Below are positions 33,038-42,500 of a DNA stretch of 64,000 nucleotides, piece by piece. The DNA lies in contig NZ_CP114036.1 of NCBI RefSeq assembly GCF_026898115.1, positions 124,001 through 188,000 of the forward strand, in the 5' to 3' direction. Source of the DNA: Streptomyces sp. S465 (GTDB lineage Bacteria > Actinomycetota > Actinomycetes > Streptomycetales > Streptomycetaceae). The notes under the pieces were generated by a model, which did not search any database, had not been told where the DNA came from, and worked only from the letters and a program-made list of their open reading frames with translations. The position numbers and the translations under genes are program-made. The first letter of the stretch is position 1. The number at the start of each line of letters is the position of its first letter.

Positions 33038-36000
33038 GTGGGGTCTGAATCTGCTGAGTCGCTGCGGGGGTGGCTCATTTCACGGGTGGCCGAGCTGAGC
33101 GGCGTGGACCCGGAAGTCATCGACGGCCATGAGGTGTTCACCCGCTACGGGCTCGACTCACGTGGCCTCACCGGCCTCGCGGAGGAGCTCAGCGGGCTGC
33201 TCGGCCGGGCCGTACCGCCGACCCTGGTCTGGCGGTATCCCAGCCCGTTCGCGCTCGCCGACCACCTCGCCGGTGCCGCCGAGCAGGCGGCGGAACCGGC
33301 CGCGGAACCGCTCCTGGCGTGGGAGGGGGGCGGGCAAGAGCCGGTCGCCGTCATCGGACTGGCCTGCCGTTTTCCCAAGGCGCCGTCGGCCGGGGCGTTC
33401 TGGCGGCTGCTCAGCGGCGAGGCGGACGCGGTCGGTGACCTGCCGGACGGCCGGTGGAGTGGTCGGGCCCGGGGCGGGTTCCTGGACCGGGTGGACCTGT
33501 TCGACCCGGAGTTCTTCGACATCTCCCCACGGGAGGCCGTCCACATGGATCCGCAGCAGCGGCTCGCCCTGGAACTGGCGTGGGAGGCGCTGGAGGACGC
33601 CGGGATCGCGCCCGGCAGCCTCGCGGGCAGCCGCACCGGGGTGTTCGCCGGGGCGATGTGGAGTGAGTACGGTGCCGGCATCCGCGCCGATCCGGATCTG
33701 ATCACCCAGCACACGCTGGCCGGCGGCGACCCGAGCGTGATACCTGCCCGCATCTCCTACGCTCTGGGTCTGCGAGGCCCCAGCCTCCAGGTGAACACCG
33801 CCTGTTCGTCGTCCCTGGTCGCCGTCCACCTCGCGGCACGCAGCCTCCGGGACGGCGAATGCGACCTGGCGCTGGCCTGCGGGGTGAGCCTGATGCTGGC
33901 CGGGGACACGATGACCGCGCTGACCCGGCTCGGCGCGCTGGCGCCGGACGGCCGGACGAAGGCTTTCGACGCCCGCGCGGACGGCTACGGCCGGGGCGAG
34001 GGCGCCGGGACGGTCGTACTGAAGCCCCTCAGCCGTGCCCTGGCCGACGGTGATCCGGTGCACTGCGTGATCCGGGGCAGCGCGGTGAACAACGACGGGG
34101 CCACCAACGGGCTGACCGCGCCGAGCCCGCAGGCGCAGGAGGCGGTGCTGCGCGAGGCCTGTGCCCGCGCGGGCGTGGCGCCCGCCGACATCCAGTACGT
34201 GGAAGCACACGGCACGGGTACCGCGCTGGGCGACCCCATCGAGGCGGGCGCGCTGAACGCGGTGCTGTGCGACGGCCGCCCGGCCGGCCGGCCGCTGGTG
34301 ATCGGCTCGGTCAAGAGCAGCATCGGCCACCTGGAGCCGGCGGCCGGGATCGCGGGGCTGATCAAGGTCATCATGGCGATGCGTCACCGCGCGCTCCCGC
34401 CGAGCGCTCAGTTCGACGAGCCCAATCCGCACATTCCGTTCGAGGACTGGGGGCTGCGCGTGCCCCGCCGGCTGGAGGCGTGGAGTCCCGACAGCGAGGG
34501 CCGTCTGCTCGCCGGGGTCAGCGCGTTCGGCTTCGGCGGGACGAACTGCCATGTCGTCCTCGAGGGCAGCGGCGAGGACCCCATGCACCTGGCGCGGCTG
34601 TCCGCCGAGTCGGCGGAGGCCCTGCGGGACGCTGCCCGCCGGCTGGCGTCCGCCGCCGATCCGTGGTCCGCCGCCCGCGCCTTGGCTGCCGATCCGGCAT
34701 CGGGGCCGCACCGTCTCGCGCTGTCCTTCCGCGACCGCAGCGACCTCATCCGCGGGGTGGACAGTTTCCTCGCCGGCCGGGAAGCTCCCGGTGTCGCAGC
34801 CGGCCAGTGCGACGGGGACCGGCCGCGGATCGCGTTCCTCTTCGGTGGCCAGGGATCCCAGTGGGCCGGTATGGGGGCGCGGCTGATGCGTCAGGAACCG
34901 GTGTTCCGGGCGGCGTTCACCCGCTGCGAGGCAGCGATGAGCCCGTACCTGGACTGGTCCCCGAGCCGACTGCTGACGTCGCAGGACACCCAGTGGACGA
35001 CGTCGACCGAGCTCGCCCAGCCCGCGATCTTCGCCGTACAGGTCGCTCTGGCCGAACTGTGGCGTCACTGGGGCGTCGAGCCGGACGCCGTCGCCGGGAT
35101 GAGCGTGGGAGAGGTCGCCGCCGCGCATGTGGCCGGCGCTCTCGGCCTTCAGGAGGCGGCCATGGTCATGTGCCATCGCAGCCGGCTCGCCCACCAGCTC
35201 ACCGGCCGGGGCGGTATGGCAGTGGTCGAGCTGCCGGAGGCGGAGACGGGCGAACTGGTGCGGGAGCACGAGGGCCGACTGTGGACGGCCGGCACGGCGG
35301 GGCCTTCCTCCACCGTGGTCTCCGGCGACCGGGACGTCCTGCGCGGCGTCCTTGACCGGCTCGCCTCGCGCGGGGTCCGCTGCGGGCTGATCAACGTCAG
35401 CTATGCCTCGCACAGCCCGTACGTCGAGGAGATACTGCCCGATCTGCGCCAGGCCCTGGCCGGGCTGCGCCCCGGGCCCTGCCACACCCCGTTCTACTCC
35501 TCCGTCACCGGGGGGCGGATGGACGGCGCCGCGCTGGACGCCGAGCACTGGGTGCGGAGCGAACGCGAACCGTGGCGGTTCTCCGACGCTGTCCGCAGCC
35601 TGCTCGCCGACGGCTACCGCGTTTTCGTCGAAGCCGACCCCCACCCGATCCTCACCGACGCGGTCCGGCAGCACGGCGCCCGAGCCCTGCCGTCACTGCG
35701 CCGGGACGACCGCGGACGCTCCACACTGATCGACTCCCTGGGCGCCCTGCACGCTCTCGGCGCGCCCTGGCGCCCCCGTGCCGCGGGGTGCGAACTGCTC
35801 GTCGTCTCGGGACGGACCCGTCAGGCGCTGCTCGCCTCGGCCGCGGCGATGGCCGGCCACCTCGATGCCCGTCCGGACGACGAACTCCACGACATCTGCC
35901 ACACCGCGGGAGCACGGCGCACCCATCACGAGTACCGGCTCGCGGTCACCGCCACCACCACCCAGGAGGCGGCCGGGGCGCTGCGCGCCGCGGCCTCCGC

Positions 36001-39000
36001 CGCCGGCGCCGGTGGGGCGGAGGAGCCCCGCAAAGCCGACCCGGCCGGCGGTGTGGTGTTCGTCTTCCCCGGCCAGGGCTCGGAGTGGGCCGGGATGGGC
36101 CGGACCCTGCTGCGGGACGAGCCCGTCTTCCGGGCAGCCGTCGAGGAGTGCGATCAAGCGCTGCGCCCGCTGACCGGCTGGTCGCTGACCGGGGAACTGA
36201 ACGCGCCCGTGGAGGCGAGCCGTCTGGGGCGGACCGCGGTGGCGCAACCCGTGCTGTTCGCGGTCGAGGTCGCCCTGGCCAGGCTGTGGCAGTCCTGGGG
36301 CATCACTCCCGCCGCCGTGATCGGCCACAGCGTGGGGGAGATCGCGGCAGCCCACATCGCGGGCGTGCTGACCCTCCCCGAAGCGGCGCGCATCGTCCAC
36401 CACCGGGCCCGGCTCATGGAGGGCGCGTCCGGCACGGGCCGGATGGCAGCCGTGGACCGGCCGGCCGGACAAGTGCGGCCGCTGCTGGCCGGCTACGCGG
36501 GCCGCCTCGACATCGCGGCGGTCAACGACCCCGGCTCGGTCGTGCTCTCCGGCGAGGCCGATGCCCTGGCCGATGCCCTTGAGCGGCTGCGCGGCGAGGG
36601 CGCCCACTGCCGCGAGCTGCGGGTGCACCACGCCTTCCACAGCCACCAGATGGAGGCGGCGGCCGACGAGCTGGAACGCACGCTCGGTCCCGTGGACGCA
36701 CATCCGGCCGCCCTGCCCTTCTACAGCACCGTCGCCGGCGCCCTGGTCACCGGCGAGGATCTGGACGCCGGGCACTGGGCCCGCAACGTCAGGCGTCCGG
36801 TACGGTTCGCCGACGCGGTGGACGCGGCGATATCCGGCGGGAGCCGGGTCTTCCTCGAAGTGGGCGCCCACCCGGTCCTGATGGAGAACGTGCACAACTG
36901 CCTCGCGGCGCGTGAGGTGCGCGGTGCGTCCGTGGGGAGCCTCAGGCGCGGCGAGGCGGAGCGCGCCGCGCTGCTCCGGGCGGCCGGAGCCCTGCACGCA
37001 CGAGGCGCTCCGGTCGACTTCGAGGGGCTGCTCGGGCCGGGCCGGCCCGTGCCGCTGCCTCCCTACCCGTGGCAGCGCGAGCGGTACTGGCTCACCGCGT
37101 CCTCGGCCGGTTCCGGGCATCCGCTGCTGGGTGAGGGGCTGTCCTCCTCCGTGACGCCGGGCACGTATTTCTGGCAGCGCGAGCTGAGCCCGGTACGGCT
37201 GCCTGCCATCGCGCATCTGCGCCTGCGCGGCAAGACCGTGGTGCCCGGTGCCGTGTTCGTCGAGATGGCCCTGGCCGCCGCGGCGGAGGCGTACCGGACC
37301 GGGGACGTTGAGCTCGCCGACATCGTCTTCGAGCAGGCGCTGTTCGTCGACGAGGCCGACGCGCCGACCGTGCAGACCGTCCTGGGCGAGGGGATCGTGC
37401 AGATCTCCAGCCACGCCCAGGAGGGGTGGGTGCGACACGCGAGGGCCGTTGTGCGTACCGGCTCAGGGCCGGTGGCGGACGAGCCACAGGCGCCGCCGGG
37501 TCCGCAGTGCCTGCCGCAGGAGCGCGACGGCGCGGAGCACTACCGCCGGCTGGCCGCGGCCGGCCAGGAGATGGGTGCGGGCCTCAAGACCGTCAGGCGT
37601 CTGCGGCTCGGGCCGGGTGAGGTGCTGGCGGATGTGCGGCTCCCCGAGGAGGAACAGCGCCGCGCCGACCGTTTCCACCTCCATCCCGCCCTGCTCGACG
37701 CCTGCCTCCAGGTGGCGGTCGTGCTGCGTGCGGAGGCCACGGGCGGTGCGCATCTGGTCACCGGGATCGGCCGGCTGCGGGTGGTGCGTCCGCCGCTGGG
37801 TGCGGTGCGCGTGCACGGCCGGGTGTGCGGTGACGACCTGGAGGTGTGTCTGCTGGATGAGCACGACCGGATCCTGGTGCGGGTCGAGGGTGTGCGGACC
37901 CGGCCGCTGCCCGGCGGACCCGACCGGCTGGACGAGTGTCTGTTCACGCTTGCGTGGCAGCGGCAGGACGCGCACTCGCGGCCGCTGGAGGGTGTGGGGG
38001 CGCCGGCGGCCGGCGGGCCGTGGCTGGTGCTGGCCGAGGAGGACGACGGCATCGGGGCGGCGCTTGCCGGGGAACTGCGCGCCCAGGGCGCGCGGTGCAT
38101 CCTGGTCACGCCCCGGCAGGCCGGGCGGGACGACCCCGGCGCCCTGCGGTCGGTGCTCGAGGACACCGTCCCTGCCGGGGTGGTGCACACCTGGAACAGC
38201 GGCACCGCCGGCGCGTTGGCGCTCGTGGACGCCGTGGTGGGACTGGGGTGGCGGGACACACCGCGGATCTGGTGGGTGACCAGGGCGGCGCAGGCGGCCG
38301 GCGAGGGGCGGCACCCGGTGCGGGTGGAGCAGGCTCCGCTGTGGGGAGTGGGCCGTGCCGCGGCCCTGAGCCATCCGGACCTGGGGTGCGCCAGGATCGA
38401 TCTCGCGGCCGATCCCGGCGCCGGTGAGGCGGCCGCCCTCGCGGCCGAACTGCTGCACGAGGACCGGGAGACCGATATCGCCCTGCGTCCCGAGGGCCGT
38501 TACGTGGCCCGCTTGGTACCGGCGGGCCGTCTGGCCGACCGGGAGGTCGTGCTGCCGGGTACGGGAACCTATCTCGTGGTCACCGGCGACGCCGAGCTGG
38601 CCGAGGCGCTGACCGGGTGGCTGACCGAGCATGGCGCCAGGAACGTCGTGGTATCCGCGCCGGCGGGAGACGACGAGGTGGCCGCTGTGGTCGCGGACTG
38701 CGCTACCGCCCGCACGCCGCTGCGCGGCGTCATCTGTGCCGACGCGCGCAGCGCATGGCAGCTCCACCAGCACACCCTGGGGTGTGAGCTGGAGCTGTTC
38801 GTGCTGTACTCCTCGACTGCCGCACTGCTCGGCCATGGTGGTGACGCGCCGGGGGACGCGCTCCTCGACGCCGTCGCACACCACCGCCGGGCCCTGGGTC
38901 TGCCCGGCGTGAGCGTGAACTGGGCCCCGGCGGGGGCGGACGGCATGGGGATCGGGCAGGTGACCCGGGCCGAGGGCTCGCGCGCGCTGAGCCGCGCCCT

Positions 39001-39580
39001 GGGTTCGGGCCTGGGCCAGCTGGCGGTGATGCGGCTGAACCTCAGGCACTGGTTCGAGTCCTGTCCCAGCGCTACGGGGACGCCTGTGCTGGAGGGGCTG
39101 GAGCACTCCGGTGACGAGAGCGGATCGTTCAGCGAGCGCCTCGCCGCGGCCGGCGCCGGGCAGCGGCCGGCGCTCCTCGAGGAACATCTGGTGGAGCAGC
39201 TGGCCCTGACGCTCGGTCAGGACGCCGCCCGGCTGGACCGTTCGGTGCCGTTCCGCTCCATGGGCCTGGAGTCGCTGATGGCGGTGGAACTGCGCAACCG
39301 GCTGGAATCGACGCTTGGTGTGCGGCTGCCTGTGGCGCTGCTGTTCACCTGCTCCACGGTCGCCGCGCTGAGGGACCACGTGTGGGATGCCCTTGGCCTC
39401 GCCAGTTCGCCGGCGCGGACCGATGGCGTGGCGGAGCGGGTGTCAGCGGCGGACAGGGACGTGGCAGGCCCCGACTGGTCCGGTTTGGAAGAGGAAATCG
39501 ACCGCATGTCCGACGCAGAGGCCGAACGGCTCCTGCTGGAGAGTATCCGGCTCGCCGATGAGGAGTCGCCCCATGAGTGA
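33038..39580 (+). CDS. Type I polyketide synthase, ACP-KS-AT-AT-DH*-KR*-ACP
   Basis: GTG at 33038 after GGAGG; 2180 residues. In order: ACP (phosphopantetheine Ser41, GLDS); KS from about 100, with Cys256 (NTACSSS), His391 (EAHGTGT) and His431 (SSIGHLEP); AT1 from about 594, with Ser689 in an unusual GMSVGE and a YASHS motif at 789 that normally signals methylmalonyl-CoA; a second KS-AT-linker-like segment; AT2 from about 1004, with Ser1098 (GHSVGE) and HAFH at 1198 (malonyl type); DH, KR and C-terminal ACP (Ser2079). In DH the HxxxGxxxxP histidine is Leu1394, with a His one residue earlier, though DACLQ is kept. The KR lacks the GGxGxxG motif and the catalytic Tyr. Both are judged inactive. 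There is no loading AT or KSQ. The C-terminal acidic helix (LEEEIDRMSDAEAERLLLES) looks like a docking segment. The stop overlaps the next start by eight bases. Confidence 0.93.
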   Translation: MGSESAESLRGWLISRVAELSGVDPEVIDGHEVFTRYGLDSRGLTGLAEELSGLLGRAVPPTLVWRYPSPFALADHLAGAAEQAAEPAAEPLLAWEGGGQEPVAVIGLACRFPKAPSAGAFWRLLSGEADAVGDLPDGRWSGRARGGFLDRVDLFDPEFFDISPREAVHMDPQQRLALELAWEALEDAGIAPGSLAGSRTGVFAGAMWSEYGAGIRADPDLITQHTLAGGDPSVIPARISYALGLRGPSLQVNTACSSSLVAVHLAARSLRDGECDLALACGVSLMLAGDTMTALTRLGALAPDGRTKAFDARADGYGRGEGAGTVVLKPLSRALADGDPVHCVIRGSAVNNDGATNGLTAPSPQAQEAVLREACARAGVAPADIQYVEAHGTGTALGDPIEAGALNAVLCDGRPAGRPLVIGSVKSSIGHLEPAAGIAGLIKVIMAMRHRALPPSAQFDEPNPHIPFEDWGLRVPRRLEAWSPDSEGRLLAGVSAFGFGGTNCHVVLEGSGEDPMHLARLSAESAEALRDAARRLASAADPWSAARALAADPASGPHRLALSFRDRSDLIRGVDSFLAGREAPGVAAGQCDGDRPRIAFLFGGQGSQWAGMGARLMRQEPVFRAAFTRCEAAMSPYLDWSPSRLLTSQDTQWTTSTELAQPAIFAVQVALAELWRHWGVEPDAVAGMSVGEVAAAHVAGALGLQEAAMVMCHRSRLAHQLTGRGGMAVVELPEAETGELVREHEGRLWTAGTAGPSSTVVSGDRDVLRGVLDRLASRGVRCGLINVSYASHSPYVEEILPDLRQALAGLRPGPCHTPFYSSVTGGRMDGAALDAEHWVRSEREPWRFSDAVRSLLADGYRVFVEADPHPILTDAVRQHGARALPSLRRDDRGRSTLIDSLGALHALGAPWRPRAAGCELLVVSGRTRQALLASAAAMAGHLDARPDDELHDICHTAGARRTHHEYRLAVTATTTQEAAGALRAAASAAGAGGAEEPRKADPAGGVVFVFPGQGSEWAGMGRTLLRDEPVFRAAVEECDQALRPLTGWSLTGELNAPVEASRLGRTAVAQPVLFAVEVALARLWQSWGITPAAVIGHSVGEIAAAHIAGVLTLPEAARIVHHRARLMEGASGTGRMAAVDRPAGQVRPLLAGYAGRLDIAAVNDPGSVVLSGEADALADALERLRGEGAHCRELRVHHAFHSHQMEAAADELERTLGPVDAHPAALPFYSTVAGALVTGEDLDAGHWARNVRRPVRFADAVDAAISGGSRVFLEVGAHPVLMENVHNCLAAREVRGASVGSLRRGEAERAALLRAAGALHARGAPVDFEGLLGPGRPVPLPPYPWQRERYWLTASSAGSGHPLLGEGLSSSVTPGTYFWQRELSPVRLPAIAHLRLRGKTVVPGAVFVEMALAAAAEAYRTGDVELADIVFEQALFVDEADAPTVQTVLGEGIVQISSHAQEGWVRHARAVVRTGSGPVADEPQAPPGPQCLPQERDGAEHYRRLAAAGQEMGAGLKTVRRLRLGPGEVLADVRLPEEEQRRADRFHLHPALLDACLQVAVVLRAEATGGAHLVTGIGRLRVVRPPLGAVRVHGRVCGDDLEVCLLDEHDRILVRVEGVRTRPLPGGPDRLDECLFTLAWQRQDAHSRPLEGVGAPAAGGPWLVLAEEDDGIGAALAGELRAQGARCILVTPRQAGRDDPGALRSVLEDTVPAGVVHTWNSGTAGALALVDAVVGLGWRDTPRIWWVTRAAQAAGEGRHPVRVEQAPLWGVGRAAALSHPDLGCARIDLAADPGAGEAAALAAELLHEDRETDIALRPEGRYVARLVPAGRLADREVVLPGTGTYLVVTGDAELAEALTGWLTEHGARNVVVSAPAGDDEVAAVVADCATARTPLRGVICADARSAWQLHQHTLGCELELFVLYSSTAALLGHGGDAPGDALLDAVAHHRRALGLPGVSVNWAPAGADGMGIGQVTRAEGSRALSRALGSGLGQLAVMRLNLRHWFESCPSATGTPVLEGLEHSGDESGSFSERLAAAGAGQRPALLEEHLVEQLALTLGQDAARLDRSVPFRSMGLESLMAVELRNRLESTLGVRLPVALLFTCSTVAALRDHVWDALGLASSPARTDGVAERVSAADRDVAGPDWSGLEEEIDRMSDAEAERLLLESIRLADEESPHE

Positions 39581-42500
39581 GCAGCTGCCGGCCGTCAAAC
39601 AGGCTCTGGTGACCATCAGGAAACTCCAGGCCCAGCTCGCCGCCGAACAGCGCGCGAAGAGCGAACCGATCGCCATCATCGGCATGGGCTGCCGCTTCCC
39701 CGGTGGTGTGACGGACCCGGAGGGGTTCTGGCGTCTGGTGGACGGTGGTGTGGACGCGGTCACCGAGGTCCCCGCGGACCGCTGGCGGGGCGGCGCCGTC
39801 CGCTGGGGCGCCTTCCTTTCGGACGTGGACGCCTTCGACGCCGCGTTCTTCGGCATCACGCCCCGTGAGGCGGCTGCCATGGACCCGCAGCAGCGGCTGC
39901 TCCTGGAAGTGGCCTGGGGTGCCCTGGAAAACGCCGGGCTGCCACCGGACCGGCTGGCCGGCTCGCGCACCGGGGTGTTCGTCGGAGTCGTGGTGAACGA
40001 CTACGACAAGCTCAGCACCGGCGCACGCGACATCTACACCGTGACAGGCAACGGCCACTCCTTCCCGGCCGGCCGGCTGTCCTACGTACTGGGCCTGGAA
40101 GGACCGTCCATGGCCGTGGACACGGCCTGCTCCTCCTCCCTGGTCGCGGTGCACCTGGCCTGCCAGTCCCTGCGCTCGGGTGAGTCCACGACGGCGCTGG
40201 CCGGCGGCGTCAACCTGATGCTGGCCCCCGACATGACCGACATGATGGCCACCGCCCAGGCGCTGTCCCCCGACGGCCGGTGCAAGACCTTCGACGCACG
40301 GGCCAACGGCTACGTCCGCGGCGAGGGCTGCGGGGTGCTGGTGCTCAAGCGCCTGTCCGACGCCGTCGCCGACGGTGACCCGATCCACGCGGTCATCCGC
40401 GGCAGTGCGGTGAACTCCGACGGCCGCTCCTCCGGACTCACCGCCCCCAACGTCTCCGCCCAGCGGGACCTGCTGCGGCAGGCCCTGCGCACCGCGGGTG
40501 CCCAGGCTTCGGACATCGGCTACGTCGAGACGCACGGCACGGGCACGCCACTGGGCGACCCCATCGAGGTCGACGCCCTCAGCGATGTGCTCGGCGCCCC
40601 GCGTCCGGACAGCTCCCGCTGTGTGCTCGGCGCCGTCAAGACCAACATCGGGCACCTGGAGGCCGCCGCCGGAGTGGCAGGCATCATCAAGGCCGTACTG
40701 GCCCTGCGGCACGACCGGATACCAGCCAACCTGCACCTGCGTACGCCCAATCCCCGTATCGACCTCACCTCCACCGCGCTCACCCTGGCCGGTGAACCCA
40801 CCCCCTGGCCGAAGCGGGAGGGCCGGGCGCGGATGGCCGGGGTCTCTTCGTTCGGCATCAGCGGCACCAACGCGCACCTCGTCCTGGCCGACCCTCCCGC
40901 CGAGGCGGCGCCCGCCGCACCGCACCCCCAGCCGCCCGCCGGCCGGGCGGTCCTCGTTCCCCTCTCGGCACGCGACACCGGCGCGCTCGGCCGGCTGACC
41001 GACACCTGGCGGGACCTGCTGGCTGGGAAGCCGGAGAACGTGGCGGACCTCGCCTACACGGCGGCCGTCCGCCGCCAGCACCATCCGCACCGGGCGGCCT
41101 TCCTCCTGACCGGGCAGGCCGAGCCCCGCCTGGTCACCACCACCGCACCACAGCCGTCCAAGGTGGTGTTCGTCTTCCCCGGACAAGGCTCCCAGTGGCT
41201 CGGTATGGGCCGCGACCTGTACGCGCACGAGCCCGTCTTCCGTCAGACGTTCGTGGCGTGCGACGAGGCGGTGCGTGCGGAGACCGGCTGGTCCCTGATC
41301 GAGGAACTGCACGCCGATGCGGCCGCGTCGCGGCTGGAGCGCATCGATGTCGTCCAGCCCCTGCTCTTCGCCATGCAGGTGTCGCTGGCCGCCCTGTGGC
41401 GCGCGGCGGGCGTGGAGCCGGACGCGGTCGTGGGCCACAGCATGGGTGAGGTGGCCGCCGCCCATGTCGCCGGAGCGCTCACCCTGACCGACGCGGCACG
41501 CATCATCTGCCGCCGCAGCCGGCTGATGCGGCGGCTGAGCGGGCAGGGCGCCATGCTGCTGGTCGACCTGCCCGCCGAGGACGTCCAGCGGGCCCTTTCC
41601 CCCTACGCCGACCGGGTCTCCGTCGCCGCCGGTAACAGCCGCCGGACAACCGTGGTGTCCGGCGACCGGGACGCGGTGGAGGAACTGCGGGCCCAGTGGG
41701 CCGACGCGGACGTCTTCTGCCGCCTGATCAAGGTCGAGGTCGCCTCGCACAGCCCGCAGGTCGAGGTGCTCGACGAGGACCTGCGGCAGGCGCTCGCAGA
41801 ACTCGAGCCGGCCACCGCGAAGGTGCGGATGTACTCCACCGTGCTGGCCCGGGACTGCGACGGCAGCGAACTCGGCCCCGACTACTGGCTACGGAACCTG
41901 CGCGCGCCGGTGCTGTTCTCCCAGGCGGTCGGCGCGCTCATGGCCGAGGGCGACACCGTCTTCGTGGAAATCGCCCCGCACCCGGTGCTGCTGCCGGCCA
42001 TCGAGGAAGACGGGGGGAGGGTGCTGCCGTCATCGCGCCGGGACCACGACGAACGGTCGGTGTTCCTGGAGTCTCTGGCCTGCCTGTATACCGCGGGCCA
42101 CACCATCGATTGGCGGGCCCTGCACCCGGGCGGCGGCCGGTGTGTGGACCTGCCCCCCTACCCCTTTCAGCGTGAGCGGTACTGGGTGGACACCGCCCCG
42201 CCACCACACCCCACGACGGGCCACCCGCTGCTGGGTGAGCCGGTCAGTCCGGCGACCGCGCCCGGCACCCGTATCCGCCAGCGCACGCTGCGGCTGCCCT
42301 ACCTCGCCGACCACCGGGTCGGCGGCTCGGCGATCCTGCCCGCGGCGGCCTATCTGGAAATGGCCCTCAGCGCGGCGCGGACTCCGCCCCTGCTGCGGGA
42401 TGTGTCCTTCGAGCAGATGGCGGTGCTGGACCAGGACGGTACCGGGACCGTGCAACTCGTCCAGGAGCAGGCCACCTTCACCATCTTCGCCCGCGCCGCG

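Noticed and set aside
33158-35674. 838-codon minus-strand open frame opposite the first synthase
   Set aside because: The high GC content keeps the antisense frame open. The plus strand carries complete PKS motifs, and the minus frame shows no domain or ribosome binding site.
39387-39572. Earlier start for the second synthase
   Set aside because: It would lie inside the first synthase's C-terminus; the ATG at 39573 gives a normal docking helix and a short overlap.
39345-41750. 801-codon minus-strand open frame opposite the second synthase
   Set aside because: Antisense shadow of KS and AT coding sequence, without family text.
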